From Rhodococcus_F sp040656415 (GTDB taxonomy: Bacteria; Actinomycetota; Actinomycetes; Mycobacteriales; Mycobacteriaceae), in contig NZ_JBFAMC010000006.1 in NCBI RefSeq assembly GCF_040656415.1, positions 62,001 to 126,000 on the forward strand: a stretch of 64,000 bases of DNA. Reading direction: 5' to 3'. The notes beneath the pieces are model-generated. The model saw only the letters and a list, made by a program, of their open reading frames with translations, was not told where the DNA came from and did not search any database. Of this stretch, positions 50,298-59,860 are shown piece by piece. How positions within the stretch are numbered: the stretch's first letter is position 1; every line of letters begins with the position of its first letter. Made by a program: the position numbers and the translations under genes.

Positions 50298-51824
50298 TCA
50301 GTGCCCCGTGCTTGCCATCTCTTGTTTCCGAGATCCGCTGAACATCATGGCGTCGTCCACCACTTTTCCGTGACGGAGCGTCACGAGATCGCGGAAGTAG
50401 TTCATCGGCACCTGCCACGGCGCTTTCGAACCCTGCTTGGGGAAAGACTCCACCGAACGCAATACGTAACCCGCAGCGAAGTCGAGGAACGGCGCCTCTT
50501 CGACAGAGGGGTCTCGTTCGGGGACGCATACCGTGTAGTCGTTTTGGTCCATGTGCGCGAGTAGTCGGCAGACATACTCACACACCAGATCAGCCTTGAG
50601 TGTCCAGGACGCATTGGTGTACCCGACGACGAAGGAGAAGTTGGGCACACCGCTGAGCATCATGCCCTTGTAGGCCATGGTCTCGGTGAGGTCGATGTCG
50701 CGGCCGTCGACGGCGAGCGTCATCCCTCCAAATGCAATCAGGTTCAATCCCGTTGCGGTGACGACGATATCGGCCTCGAGTTCCTCGCCTGACTTCAACG
50801 CTATGCCGTTGTCGGTGAAGGTGTCGATATGATCTGTCACGATCGACACCTTGCCGTCGTTGATCGACTCGAACAGGTCACCGTCGGGTACCAGGCAGAG
50901 CCGCTGGTCCCACGGGTTGTAGTTGGGTGTGAGGTGGGTGTCGATGTCGTACCCTTTTGGCAGCAAACCCTTCTGAAGTTGTCGGATTCGACCCTTCATG
51001 AGATTCGGATACCGCTGGGACAGTTGATAAATCGCGGTTTCAATCGTCGCGTTCTTGAGCCGTATCAACGAGTATGCGGGCCGTGCGGGCAAGAGGCGCC
51101 GGAGGCCGTTGGCCACCTTGTCGACGCGAGGCATCGGGAGGATGTACGTGGGCGAACGCTGAAGCATGGTCACGTGGGCCGCGTCGGTGGCCATGGACGG
51201 CGCGAGGGTGACCGCAGTGGCACCGCTGCCGATGACGACGACGCGCTTTCCGGCGTAGTCGAGGTCGTCCGGCCAATGCTGGGGATGGACGACCTGCCCC
51301 TCGAAGCGGTCGATTCCAGGGAATTCCGGTGTGTAGCCCTCGTCGTAGCGGTAGTAGCCGCTGCAGGACATGATGAAGTCGGCGGTGAACCGAACCATCT
51401 CACCGGTGTCGCCGCGCTCGACATCGACCGTCCACTGCGAGTCCGGGGTGGACCACTCGGCGCGGACCACGTGGTGCCGGAAGCGGATGTTGCGGTCGAT
51501 ACCGTGCTCGGTGGCCGCCTCCTTCAGGTACTCGAGGACGGAGGATCCATCGACAATCGACTGGTCCTTCTCCCACGGCTTGGAGCGATAGCCCAGCGTG
51601 AACATATCGGAGTCGGAGCGAATTCCCGGGTAGCGGAACAGGTCCCACGTGCCGCCCATCGACTCGCGGCTCTCCAGAATGGCGAATGTCCTGTCAGGGA
51701 AGCTGTCCTTGAGGTGACGCGCGGCGCCGATTCCCGACAACCCGGCACCAATGATCAGTACATCGAGATGTTCGACGGGGGTCTTCGCGTCGTGGATGTC
51801 GGGTGTGGTGCTGGCGTGTGCCAT
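50298..51824 (-). CDS. flavin-containing monooxygenase, Baeyer-Villiger (EthA-like) type
   Basis: 508 residues. N-terminal FAD site VLIIGAGLSGIGAARHL, a Baeyer-Villiger-like fingerprint region (FEGQVVHPQHWPDDLDYAGKRV), NADPH site VVVIGSGATAVTLAPSM and the conserved VVTATGLNL. The MGGTWDLFRYPGIRSDSDMFTLGY segment is typical of EthA-like enzymes acting on ketones and of Rhodococcus monooxygenases. The SDR gene behind the start, same strand, may make or use the ketone, and the divergent TetR probably controls both. Substrate unknown. Confidence 0.88.
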   Translation of the reverse strand: MAHASTTPDIHDAKTPVEHLDVLIIGAGLSGIGAARHLKDSFPDRTFAILESRESMGGTWDLFRYPGIRSDSDMFTLGYRSKPWEKDQSIVDGSSVLEYLKEAATEHGIDRNIRFRHHVVRAEWSTPDSQWTVDVERGDTGEMVRFTADFIMSCSGYYRYDEGYTPEFPGIDRFEGQVVHPQHWPDDLDYAGKRVVVIGSGATAVTLAPSMATDAAHVTMLQRSPTYILPMPRVDKVANGLRRLLPARPAYSLIRLKNATIETAIYQLSQRYPNLMKGRIRQLQKGLLPKGYDIDTHLTPNYNPWDQRLCLVPDGDLFESINDGKVSIVTDHIDTFTDNGIALKSGEELEADIVVTATGLNLIAFGGMTLAVDGRDIDLTETMAYKGMMLSGVPNFSFVVGYTNASWTLKADLVCEYVCRLLAHMDQNDYTVCVPERDPSVEEAPFLDFAAGYVLRSVESFPKQGSKAPWQVPMNYFRDLVTLRHGKVVDDAMMFSGSRKQEMASTGH

Positions 51825-51857
51825 GAAGGTCCTTTCGCTTGGGTTGGGAAGGGGCGC

Positions 51858-52751
51858 TTATTTGGGGTCTACGGCGACGTCGCCGAGGGCGACATTGCGC
51901 GCACTTGTGGACCGGCCGAGCTTCGCGACTTCCTCGTCTATCTTGGGCAGGATCCGCGGGATGTGGGGGAGAACGCGGCGATCACCGATGCGCGAGGTGA
52001 TCACCGACTTCAGCCACCCCATCACCCCGACCCAACCTGGGACGTAGACCCGGCGCTTGCGCCCGGCCAGTCCGTCCACGAACGCGTCGACGCAGGTGTC
52101 GACCGATGTGGTCTTGCCCAGCGGTCCAGGAAGGACTGCGAGGAACTCGTTGAACGCGGCGAGGTCCTTCTTCGTGTCCTGAACCAGCGGTGTGTCGATC
52201 CACGACATGTGTGCCGAACCGACGGCGACGCCCCGGTGGGCGACTTCGATACGCAGGGTGTTGGCGAAATGCTCGACGCCGGCCTTGCTCGCGTTGTAGG
52301 ACGCGAGGCCTGCGGCGGGGGTGTACGCGGCGAGGGACGAGACGATAAGGATGTAGCCCTTGCGCTCGATCACAGACGGTAGCGCTGCTCGGACCGTGTG
52401 GAAGGCGCCGATGATGTTGACGTCAATGACCCGTTTGAAGGTTGAGGGATCGACCTGCATCACCGAGCCGTAGCTGGCGATACCGGCATTCGCGAGAACG
52501 AGGTCGATGCCGCCGAACTTGGCGACGCCCGCGTCGACGGCCTGCTGCATGGCGGCGAGATCGCACACGTCGGCGGCGGTGGCCAGGGCGACGTCGTCAC
52601 CGAGTTCGGTGGCGAGAGCCTGCAGTGGTTCCGCGTCGAGATCGATGAGAACCAGCTTGACGCCCTTACGGGCGAGGGCACGGGCGGTCTCGGCACCGAT
52701 GCCCCGCGCGGCGCCGGTAACGAGCGCGACTTTGTTCCTGAGCGTGGGCAT
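51858..52751 (-). CDS. SDR-family oxidoreductase
   Basis: 297 residues. VALVTGAARGIGAETARALARKG, LANAGIASYG, VSSLAAYTP and catalytic YNASKAGVEHFA mark a classical SDR; the C-terminal extension (RVYVPGWVGVMGWLKSVI) resembles membrane-associated SDRs of actinobacteria. GGAGGGG precedes ATG 52751. It is 33 bases upstream of the monooxygenase gene, consistent with an alcohol-to-ketone-to-ester route. The frame upstream of the ATG is antisense to the TetR gene. Confidence 0.87.
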   Translation of the reverse strand: MPTLRNKVALVTGAARGIGAETARALARKGVKLVLIDLDAEPLQALATELGDDVALATAADVCDLAAMQQAVDAGVAKFGGIDLVLANAGIASYGSVMQVDPSTFKRVIDVNIIGAFHTVRAALPSVIERKGYILIVSSLAAYTPAAGLASYNASKAGVEHFANTLRIEVAHRGVAVGSAHMSWIDTPLVQDTKKDLAAFNEFLAVLPGPLGKTTSVDTCVDAFVDGLAGRKRRVYVPGWVGVMGWLKSVITSRIGDRRVLPHIPRILPKIDEEVAKLGRSTSARNVALGDVAVDPK

Positions 52752-52828
52752 AGTCCCCTCCTGGGGTGTGATCTGGCACGGTTCGGTGTCAGTTTGCATC
52801 TGGAACCACACGGTGTCAAGATTGTCGG

Positions 52829-53479
52829 GTGAATTGTTGGGTGAATTCGACCGGGCAGGACGCGACGGGTCGCACCTACCGCGGCGCCGGGCCCCAACAG
52901 CGTCGGGAAGAGCGCCGTGCTCGCCTGGTCGACGCTGCGGTCGAGGTGTTCGGCACGAGCGGATACCGCAGCGCGACCGTCGACAAGATCTGCGCGGCAG
53001 CCGGCCTGACCAAGCGCTACTTCTACGAGTCGTTCGACGGTAGCGAGGCATTGCTCTTGGCGGCCTACGCCAGCGTTACCGACCGGCTCCGAGAGAGCAT
53101 CCTTCGCGGCGCCGACGGCGGCGTGGATCTGGACGAGAAGATTCGCGGGGCCCTCGCATCATTCTTCGAGACGGTCGCCGACGACCCGCGGATCTCCCGG
53201 ATCGCGTTCCAGGAGGTCCTCGGCGTTGGTCCCGAAGTGGACGACGCATATAGGTCGTGCACGGGGTCCTTCGTCGACGCCGTCCTCATCGTCATCGACC
53301 CCGAGATCGACCGCACCGCCGTGTCCGATTTGCACCTACGCACCCTCGCGACGGGGCTGGTGGGCGCCGTTCTGCTGATCGCACAGCAGTGGGTGTTGTC
53401 GGACAACCATCAACCCATCGAGTCCGTTATCGCCGGCGCGCACACCATCGTCATGGCTGTCCTCAGCGAGTTGGTCTGA
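52829..53479 (+). CDS. TetR-family regulator
   Basis: About 216 residues. TetR helix-turn-helix: RRARLVDAAVEVFGTSGYRSATVDKICAAAGLTKRYFYESFDGSEALL; the remainder is ligand domain. Two GTG codons (52829 and 52841) lie in an imperfect 12-base repeat TTGTYGGGTGAA, and no ribosome site is seen, so the start is uncertain. Divergent from the SDR-monooxygenase pair, which it probably represses. Confidence 0.85.
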   Translation: MNCWVNSTGQDATGRTYRGAGPQQRREERRARLVDAAVEVFGTSGYRSATVDKICAAAGLTKRYFYESFDGSEALLLAAYASVTDRLRESILRGADGGVDLDEKIRGALASFFETVADDPRISRIAFQEVLGVGPEVDDAYRSCTGSFVDAVLIVIDPEIDRTAVSDLHLRTLATGLVGAVLLIAQQWVLSDNHQPIESVIAGAHTIVMAVLSELV

Positions 53480-53541
53480 CCTCTGTGCGGGTCCCATCTG
53501 TCGTTTCTTCGCCTGACCGCCTTGCTCGATGCGGCATTCGT

Positions 53542-54654
53542 TCAGTCTGAGTGCACCGGTGCGACATCGGGCGCCTTGGGTGGTGGAGGCATGAAGCGGA
53601 GATAGGCGCGTGCGCCCAACGGGGCGGCAAACAACATGATCACTATGCGTATTACCTGCACCGCAGCGATGAACGTGACGTTTGCTCCGCTCTCGGTGGA
53701 AACGGCCAGAACTGCGGACAGGCCCCCGGGGGTGGTGGCCAGGTACCCCTCGAGCAGGCTGATGCCGGTCGCATGCGCGAGCAGTATCCCAAGGCAGGCG
53801 CATGCGACTACGACGCCGAGGATGAGCAGTATGGCAACTGGGAGCACCCGGAAGATCGTCCGCACACTCGCCGGAGTGAAGGCAAGCCCGGCCTGCCACC
53901 CGATCACTGCGAAGGCCAGCAGGAGAAGCAACTGTGGAACGGCGACAGTTTCGACCCATCCTGTGAGTTCGACAGCCCCGGCGACAGTCAGTGGGCCCAG
54001 CATGGCCGGAGCAGGCAGTCGCACGACGCGGGCTGACCAGATTCCGACGACAATGCATCCGACGACCAGCGCGACCCCGATATACCACGGCGCACCTGCG
54101 GATTCGGAGTAGTTCCTGGACGGCGGGTTCGCGTTCCCGGCATCGAAGAGCAGGGTTGCTGCCAGTGGCATCATCATGATGATCAGGGCGACCCGGATGT
54201 ACTGAATCACGGCAACGGTACGTATGTCGCCACCGAGTTCCTTCGTCATCGCAACCAGCCCTTGGGCGCCACCGGCGACCATCGACAGCGCACCCGTGAG
54301 TGGATCGACGCTGCGGTGCAGGCCGAGCAGCACACCTGCGACAATGCTGATGACAAGTGTTGCGACGCAGACACTCACGGCTGCGATCCAGTTGGATCCC
54401 AATGCCGCCAGAGTGTGTTTGTCGAGCATGAATCCCACGCTGACGCCGACAACGCCTTGCGCCGCCATTTCCACTGCGGGTGGCACCCGGGCGGGCCCAG
54501 TTCCGCTCAGGGTGCAAATAGCGGCCACGACCAGCGCCGCGAACACTGCCGCAGCAGCGAGTCCGAATGCGCTGAGAGCGCCCCATGCGAGCGCTGTCCC
54601 CGCGATCAATGTCAACCACCGCTGCGCGAATCGCGGGCTACGACCCCATCTCAT
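53542..54654 (-). CDS. AbrB-family (PF05145-type) membrane protein
   Basis: 370 residues of two similar halves, each with PPAVEMAAQGVVGVSVG-like and GALSMVAGGAQGLVAMT / GYLATTPGGLSAVLAV motifs, the signature of the AbrB/ammonia-monooxygenase-annotated integral membrane family (not the DNA-binding AbrB). About 10 segments. ATG 54654 (MRWGRSPRFAQRW) is preferred; ATG 54699 is also in frame, and neither has a ribosome site. The function of the family is unknown. It converges with the TetR gene. Confidence 0.8.
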   Translation of the reverse strand: MRWGRSPRFAQRWLTLIAGTALAWGALSAFGLAAAAVFAALVVAAICTLSGTGPARVPPAVEMAAQGVVGVSVGFMLDKHTLAALGSNWIAAVSVCVATLVISIVAGVLLGLHRSVDPLTGALSMVAGGAQGLVAMTKELGGDIRTVAVIQYIRVALIIMMMPLAATLLFDAGNANPPSRNYSESAGAPWYIGVALVVGCIVVGIWSARVVRLPAPAMLGPLTVAGAVELTGWVETVAVPQLLLLLAFAVIGWQAGLAFTPASVRTIFRVLPVAILLILGVVVACACLGILLAHATGISLLEGYLATTPGGLSAVLAVSTESGANVTFIAAVQVIRIVIMLFAAPLGARAYLRFMPPPPKAPDVAPVHSD

Positions 54655-55022
54655 GATAGATAAGCTTAGGCTTGGTAAATAGTCAAAGACAGACGGCATT
54701 TGCGAAGATTGACTCCAAGTTCGCGGACTGCCTAGGCTCTGGTGAAAGCTGCTGCACGTCAGGGAGTTAGAGACTCGGACCGACGGACATTGAGATGTGC
54801 TGAGAGCTGAGGGGCACGACTATTGAACTTGCCTTTACAGTCAGGTGACACCGTAGGCGGTATGCAGCCTCACGGCCGCGGTCGGCAATCTCCGTGCCAG
54901 GCCGGCTCGAGTAATGCAACACTGGTCTTGGCCCATCGAGTGATCTCGTCACGAGTTCGTTCGGTGGGTGCTCACAAACGTCATGGCATTCGGATGTATT
55001 CGAACATACGGACGGATGGTGA
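54655..55022. other. gap between divergent genes
   Basis: Contains the upstream in-frame part of the AbrB-type gene and a possible plus-strand promoter TTGACT (54709) with TAGGCT at 18 bases. No further gene is supported. Confidence 0.4.
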
Positions 55023-56843
55023 GTGGACGTGAACAGTAGAACAGTTGGATCAGTGCTGGTGGCCGTGATGACGGCTACGACGGTATTGCTGACGCCGACT
55101 ACGGTGGCAGCCCCGGCGACGGCAGATCCTGTCGGCTTCTCGAAGGACACGCTTCACTTCCAGGTCTCCGTCGGACCGAGCAGTGACGAATCATGTGACA
55201 TCGTCGGTGACGTATACAAGCCGGACTCGGCGTCCGCGGAAAGTCGGGTTCCCGCCGTGCTCACTACCAACGGCTTCGGCGGTTCCAAGGACGATCAGGC
55301 TGGGATTGCTTCGTTCTTCGCGTCCCGCGGATATGCGGTGCTTGCATATTCGGGACTCGGATTCGGTGGTTCTGGCTGCAAGATTTACCTGGACAACCCC
55401 GAATATGACGGCCGGGCAGCAAGTGAACTGGTCAGTTTTCTCGGCGGAAAGGATGGCATAGCGTTCGGAGACCCCGGGCACACGCTTCCGGTTCCGGGCC
55501 TCGACTACGTCGTGCAAGATGAGACCGCGTACAACGGCACGGCGCAGGACCACAATCCGCGGGTCGGCATGATCGGCGGATCGTATGGTGGGTCGGTACA
55601 GTTCGCCGCGGCGGCAGTCGACCCGAGGATCGACACGATTATCCCGATGATTACCTGGAATGACCTCAGCTACTCGTTCGCTCCCAACGGCATCGGCCAG
55701 ACGTCAGGAGTCAGCACATCCGTCCCGGGCGCGTCGAAAGTGCTGTATGCGGTCGGATTTGGGGCGTCTGGCATCACCGACCCAGGGGTCGAGGGGTATG
55801 TGCAGGACCCGTCACGGGCTTCGGGCTGCCCCAACTTCGCCGACGCCGTCTGTCCTGCGCTGGATCAGGCTGTGGTGCAAGGCTATCCCGACGCGGAGTC
55901 CGTTGACTTCCTGCGTCAGTCGTCCGTGGTGTCTTACTCGGACCGGGTGAGGATTCCGGTTCTCCTGATGCAGGGTCAGGAAGATACTCTGTTCGATCTC
56001 AACGAGTCCCGGGCGACGTTCGATGCACTCAGGGCGCAGGGCAACGAGGTCAAGATGATCTGGCACAGCTGGGGACATTCCGATGAAACGCCAGCCGAAG
56101 GCGAGCTCAACCTGGACGATCCCGACCCCACGACCCAATACGAAGCTGCCCGGATAGTCGACTGGTTCGACCACTATCTGAAGGACACCGGAGTCGACAC
56201 CGGTCCTGTTTTCAGCTATTTCCGTGACTGGGTCGACTACTCCGGCATTGCCACGCCCGCGTATGCCAACTCATCTGATATCGATGTGGGGAAGGATTAT
56301 TCGCTTTATCTTTCCGGTGACGGCTCGTTGACCCGTCACAGCGGCGGCATCGTTCCCGGCGCGCAAACGTTGAGCACGCTTGCGGGCGGACTTCCCACCG
56401 AATCGGAAGCTCCCAATATACGGCCAGGCTTGCAGGTTCCGCAGGGCATGGTTCCGGACACCCGGGCGCAGTGGTCGTCCGAGTCCCTCACAGATCCGCT
56501 CTACGTCGTCGGGGCGCCGACGCTCAACCTCCGCGTCACGGCGACGCCCGCGGTCACTGGCGTCGAGGACGCGGTAGTGGTGTTTGCCAAGCTGTACGAC
56601 GTTGCCCCCGACGGCAGCGAGAACTTGATCAACGGTTTGGTCGCTCCGCTCCGGATCACGGAACCCGGTGAGCCGATGCGGGTCACGATGCCGGCTATCG
56701 TCCATCGATTCGCCGAGGGACACCAGGTCCGCCTGGTGGTGGCAGGCGGGGATCCGAGCTTCCGCGGGGGTCTGGTCGCTCACCAGGTCACGATCTCGAG
56801 CGATCCCGGTCAGGAGTTGGTGTTACCGGTCACGGGCGGCTGA
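55023..56843 (+). CDS. secreted CocE/NonD-type alpha/beta hydrolase (X-Pro peptidase S15 family)
   Basis: 606 residues. A signal peptide (VLVAVMTATTVLLTPTTVAAPATA-DP) precedes an S15/CocE alpha/beta-hydrolase with the nucleophile in MIGGSYGGSVQ, the acid Asp in MQGQEDTLFDLNES and the His in WHSWGHSD, and a C-terminal jelly-roll (X-Pro-C) domain (about 440-600). Such enzymes cleave X-Pro dipeptides or esters. Starts at GTG 55023 or 55029. Its 3' end overlaps the paaI gene on the other strand by 21 bases. Confidence 0.87.
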   Translation: MDVNSRTVGSVLVAVMTATTVLLTPTTVAAPATADPVGFSKDTLHFQVSVGPSSDESCDIVGDVYKPDSASAESRVPAVLTTNGFGGSKDDQAGIASFFASRGYAVLAYSGLGFGGSGCKIYLDNPEYDGRAASELVSFLGGKDGIAFGDPGHTLPVPGLDYVVQDETAYNGTAQDHNPRVGMIGGSYGGSVQFAAAAVDPRIDTIIPMITWNDLSYSFAPNGIGQTSGVSTSVPGASKVLYAVGFGASGITDPGVEGYVQDPSRASGCPNFADAVCPALDQAVVQGYPDAESVDFLRQSSVVSYSDRVRIPVLLMQGQEDTLFDLNESRATFDALRAQGNEVKMIWHSWGHSDETPAEGELNLDDPDPTTQYEAARIVDWFDHYLKDTGVDTGPVFSYFRDWVDYSGIATPAYANSSDIDVGKDYSLYLSGDGSLTRHSGGIVPGAQTLSTLAGGLPTESEAPNIRPGLQVPQGMVPDTRAQWSSESLTDPLYVVGAPTLNLRVTATPAVTGVEDAVVVFAKLYDVAPDGSENLINGLVAPLRITEPGEPMRVTMPAIVHRFAEGHQVRLVVAGGDPSFRGGLVAHQVTISSDPGQELVLPVTGG

Positions 56844-57275
56844 CTCCATCGAAATCCCCCTCGGTGGAGTAGAGGCGATGGTCCTGCTGTCGCCGCGGAA
56901 TTCGGCGACGGTCTCGATGCCGTGGCGCACGGTGACGTCGTAGATACCGTTGCGCCCGAAGCGAGCCCGCTCGGTAGCCTCGGCGACGAGGATATCCCCG
57001 AGTCGGCTCGGGGCCAGGAACCGGATGTCGGCGCGGGCTGCCACGGCCGGCGTGTCGTATCCGTTGCACGCCATGGCGAATGTGGTGTCGGCCAGGGTGA
57101 ACACGAAACCGCCGTGCGTGATGCCGTGGCCGTTCACCATGGTCGGTCCAACGACCATGGACGCGACCACGCGCCCGGGGGACAGTTCGTTGATCTCGAT
57201 TCCAAGAGTTCGTGACGCGATGTCGGCCTCGAACATCTCCCGTGCGATCCCGCACTCGGTCGCGTCGGCGGACAT
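56823..57275 (-). CDS. paaI: phenylacetate pathway thioesterase
   Basis: 150 residues of hot-dog fold with the PaaI pattern GHGITHGGFVFTLADTTFAMAC. PaaI clears stalled ring-hydroxylated or epoxide CoA esters of the phenylacetate pathway. TAGGAG lies six bases before ATG 57275. It is third in the leftward paaZ-ethD-paaI unit and its 3' end overlaps the opposing hydrolase gene. Confidence 0.9.
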   Translation of the reverse strand: MSADATECGIAREMFEADIASRTLGIEINELSPGRVVASMVVGPTMVNGHGITHGGFVFTLADTTFAMACNGYDTPAVAARADIRFLAPSRLGDILVAEATERARFGRNGIYDVTVRHGIETVAEFRGDSRTIASTPPRGISMESAARDR

Positions 57276-57282
57276 GATTCTC

Positions 57283-57600
57283 CTACTGGTTGTAGACGGA
57301 TTCTTCGTCCTGGACGTACATGGTCACGCCGCCCGTGGCGAAGTTCGGGACATCTGCCCTGGCCTGTTTCATTTCGTCCGACGCAAGTGCGGACTGCATG
57401 GTCGCGGAATCGGGAAAGTGGAGGGACGCGATCGCGTAGTACGGAGGTTCGCTTCCATCGAGTGTGCTGCATTTGCCCCAGGTGTAGTCCGAAAGCCCGG
57501 GCGTCTTCCTGGCGATCGGAATGTGGATGTCACGATAGTGGGCATCGAACTTGTCCGGGTCCTCGGGACGTCCGTAGCAGACGACGATCTTGACGCTCAT
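57283..57600 (-). CDS. EthD-family protein in the paa unit
   Basis: 105 residues, dimeric ferredoxin-like EthD fold (MSVKIVVCYGRPEDPDKFDAHYRDIHIPIARKTPGL, with DAHYRD-HIP). Its ATG overlaps the paaZ stop (ATGA) and its end is seven bases before paaI. EthD-like proteins accompany several ring-degradation operons; here the role (perhaps handling of an unstable intermediate) is not established. Confidence 0.85.
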   Translation of the reverse strand: MSVKIVVCYGRPEDPDKFDAHYRDIHIPIARKTPGLSDYTWGKCSTLDGSEPPYYAIASLHFPDSATMQSALASDEMKQARADVPNFATGGVTMYVQDEESVYNQ

Positions 57601-59636
57601 GCTTTGTCTCCTTTGGCGACGAGTGTGAGCACATCGTATGTCGCGACGGGATCGCCGTTTTGGTTGATCACCAACGCATCCCAACGCACCTCGCCGTAGT
57701 CGGCGCTGCTGCGCGGAGTGATGAGCTTGGCGGTCAGGGTGACGGTGAGGCTGTCGTCGGCCTTGACCGGGGTGAGGAACCGCAGATTGTCGACGCCGAA
57801 GTTGGCAAGGACCGGACCCGGATTCGGCTCGACGAACAGTCCGGCGGCGAGAGAGACCACCAGGTATCCGTGGGCGACGATGCCGCCGAAGAGAGGGTTC
57901 GCTGCTGCGGCCTCGGGATCTGTGTGCGCATAGAACGTGTCACCCGTGAACTCCGCGAAGTGGTCGATGTCGGCACGGGTGACCTGCCGGGGTCCGCCGA
58001 CGATCGTGTCGCCGATCCGCAACTGTGCGAGGTTCTTCCGGAATGGGTGAATTCCGTCGTCGTTGCGTTGCGAACCGGTGACCCAGCGGTTCCCCACTGC
58101 GGTCAGGATGTCGGGGGTGGCTTGAACGGCGGTTCGCTGCATGTGGTGCAGGACGCCGCGGATGCCGCCGAGTTCCTCACCGCCACCAGCACGTCCGGGT
58201 CCACCGTGCACGAGGACGGGGAGGGGTGAGCCGTGCCCGGTGGACTCCTTCGCGTCGTCGCGGTTGAGGACGAGAACGCGACCATGGAACGGCGCGAGGC
58301 CAACGACGATGTCGCGGGCGAGGCTCGAATCCCGAGTGACCAGCGAGGCCACCAGGCTGCCCTTGCCGCGCGCCGCGAGTTCGACCGCCTCGTCGGTGTT
58401 GCTGTACCCCATTACCGTGCTGACGGGGCCGAACGCCTCGATTTCGTGGGGCTCGGCGGCGGCATTGTCGTCGCAGCGCAGGAGGATAGGGGGAAGGAAC
58501 GCGCCTACCGACTTGTCGGCTCCTACGACCTCGAAGTTCTCGGGGTCGCCGATCACGATTCTCGCCGACTTGGTCAGGTCACGAAGGGATTTGAGTACTT
58601 CGTCGCGCTGAGAAAGACTGGCGAGCGCACCCATCGTGACACCGTCGGCGTCCGGCGCGCCGACTACGACGCGAGACAGTCGCGCCTCGGCCGCAGTGAT
58701 GATGTCGTCCATCAACGTGTCCGGGACGATGGCGCGTCGGATGGCTGTGCACTTCTGACCCGCCTTAGCTGTCATTTCGGTGACGAGTTGATCGACGAAC
58801 AGGTCGAATTCCTCGCTGCCTGAAGTGACGTCCGAGCCCAGAATCGACGCATTGAGCGAATCGGCCTCGGCGTTGAAATGAACGCCTTCGTGGGTCACGT
58901 TCGGGTGGGCACGCAGCGCCGCGGCGGTGTCGGCCGATCCGGTGAACGCCACGGAATCCTGACCGCCCAGGTGGTCGAGCAGGCCCCGGGCGCTGCCCGA
59001 GAGCAACTGTATGGAGCCGTCCGGCAGCAGTCCGGACTCGATGATGCGACGGAACACGAGCTCGGTGAGGTAGGCGGTTTGGCTCGCGGGCTTGACGATC
59101 GAGGGAACACCCGCGATGAACGCCGGCGCAAGTTTCTCGAGGAAGCCCCACACCGGAAAGTTGAAGGCGTTGATCTGCACCGCGACACCACGGCGGGAGG
59201 TGTAGATGTGCTGACCGACGAACGTTCCCTTCTTCCCCAGGGATTCGATCGTGCCGTCGAGGTAGACGGTTTCGTTGGGCAGCTCGCGCCGAGCCTTGCT
59301 CGCGTAGCTGAGCAGTGTGCCGAAGCCGCCGTCGATGTCGATGCCGGAGTCGCGCTTGGTGGCGCCAGTGGCGGTGGACAGCGCATAGAACTCGTCCTTG
59401 CCTGCCATGAGCGTCAGAGCGAGCGCTTTGAGGGCAGCTGCCCGCTCATGGAAGGTCATCTTCGCCAGCGCAGGTCCGCCCACCTCACGGGCGTAGGTGA
59501 CCATTTCGCCGAGGTCCAGACCGGTCGCGGAGATTCGCGCCACCTCGGAGCCGTCGACTGCGCTCAGCAGTGGCGTTCCCTTGTCGGGCGCGGCGTACCA
59601 GCGTCCGGCGACGTAGCTTTCCAGTAGCTTGCTCAC
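57597..59636 (-). CDS. paaZ: oxepin-CoA hydrolase / semialdehyde dehydrogenase
   Basis: 679 residues. The N-terminal aldehyde dehydrogenase domain (about 1-510: INAFNFPVWGFLEKLAPAF, VHFNAEADSLN, catalytic Cys in KAGQKCTAIRR) is joined to a C-terminal MaoC-type hydratase (about 540-675: FAEFTGDTFYAHTDPEAAA with the Asp-His pair, HGYLVVSLAAGLFV). It opens oxepin-CoA and oxidises the aldehyde. GGAG five bases before GTG 59636 favours that start. A PaaR-like palindrome lies at 59650. Confidence 0.95.
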   Translation of the reverse strand: MSKLLESYVAGRWYAAPDKGTPLLSAVDGSEVARISATGLDLGEMVTYAREVGGPALAKMTFHERAAALKALALTLMAGKDEFYALSTATGATKRDSGIDIDGGFGTLLSYASKARRELPNETVYLDGTIESLGKKGTFVGQHIYTSRRGVAVQINAFNFPVWGFLEKLAPAFIAGVPSIVKPASQTAYLTELVFRRIIESGLLPDGSIQLLSGSARGLLDHLGGQDSVAFTGSADTAAALRAHPNVTHEGVHFNAEADSLNASILGSDVTSGSEEFDLFVDQLVTEMTAKAGQKCTAIRRAIVPDTLMDDIITAAEARLSRVVVGAPDADGVTMGALASLSQRDEVLKSLRDLTKSARIVIGDPENFEVVGADKSVGAFLPPILLRCDDNAAAEPHEIEAFGPVSTVMGYSNTDEAVELAARGKGSLVASLVTRDSSLARDIVVGLAPFHGRVLVLNRDDAKESTGHGSPLPVLVHGGPGRAGGGEELGGIRGVLHHMQRTAVQATPDILTAVGNRWVTGSQRNDDGIHPFRKNLAQLRIGDTIVGGPRQVTRADIDHFAEFTGDTFYAHTDPEAAAANPLFGGIVAHGYLVVSLAAGLFVEPNPGPVLANFGVDNLRFLTPVKADDSLTVTLTAKLITPRSSADYGEVRWDALVINQNGDPVATYDVLTLVAKGDKA

Positions 59637-59649
59637 GACAACTCCGTTC

Positions 59650-59663
59650 ACCGTACGTTCGGT
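59650..59663. promoter_or_regulatory. PaaR-like operator, paaZ side
   Basis: ACCGTACGTTCGGT, 13 bases upstream of the paaZ start. It fits CCG-NN-CG-NN-CGG and matches the sites at 59746 and 62360. Confidence 0.55.
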
Positions 59664-59745
59664 CGGTTACCAGAATCGTTGCAGTCGTTGCCGACTGTCA
59701 AGGGTGATGGGCAAGGGCGAAATTCCATCCCACTATTGCGTACCT

Positions 59746-59759
59746 ACCGAAAATTCGGT
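59746..59759. promoter_or_regulatory. PaaR-like operator, paaF side
   Basis: ACCGAAAATTCGGT, a perfect palindrome with TA flanks, 97 bases downstream of the paaZ-side site and upstream of the paaF leader frame. Confidence 0.6.
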
Positions 59760-59794
59760 TATGAATGGAAGTAGCCGCCGCTAAGGAGAAGGCC

Positions 59795-59860
59795 GTGCGT
59801 GGAGTGTTTCCGGTGGACGGGCCGACTGGCCCGATCGCGATGTCGGTGGGGGCGCCGTGA
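59795..59860 (+). CDS. 21-codon leader frame coupled to paaF
   Basis: GTG start preceded by AAGGAG at five bases, encoding VRGVFPVDGPTGPIAMSVGAP. Its TGA overlaps the GTG of paaF (GTGA). It may be a leader peptide or only a coupling device; no family is recognisable. Confidence 0.4.
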   Translation: MRGVFPVDGPTGPIAMSVGAP

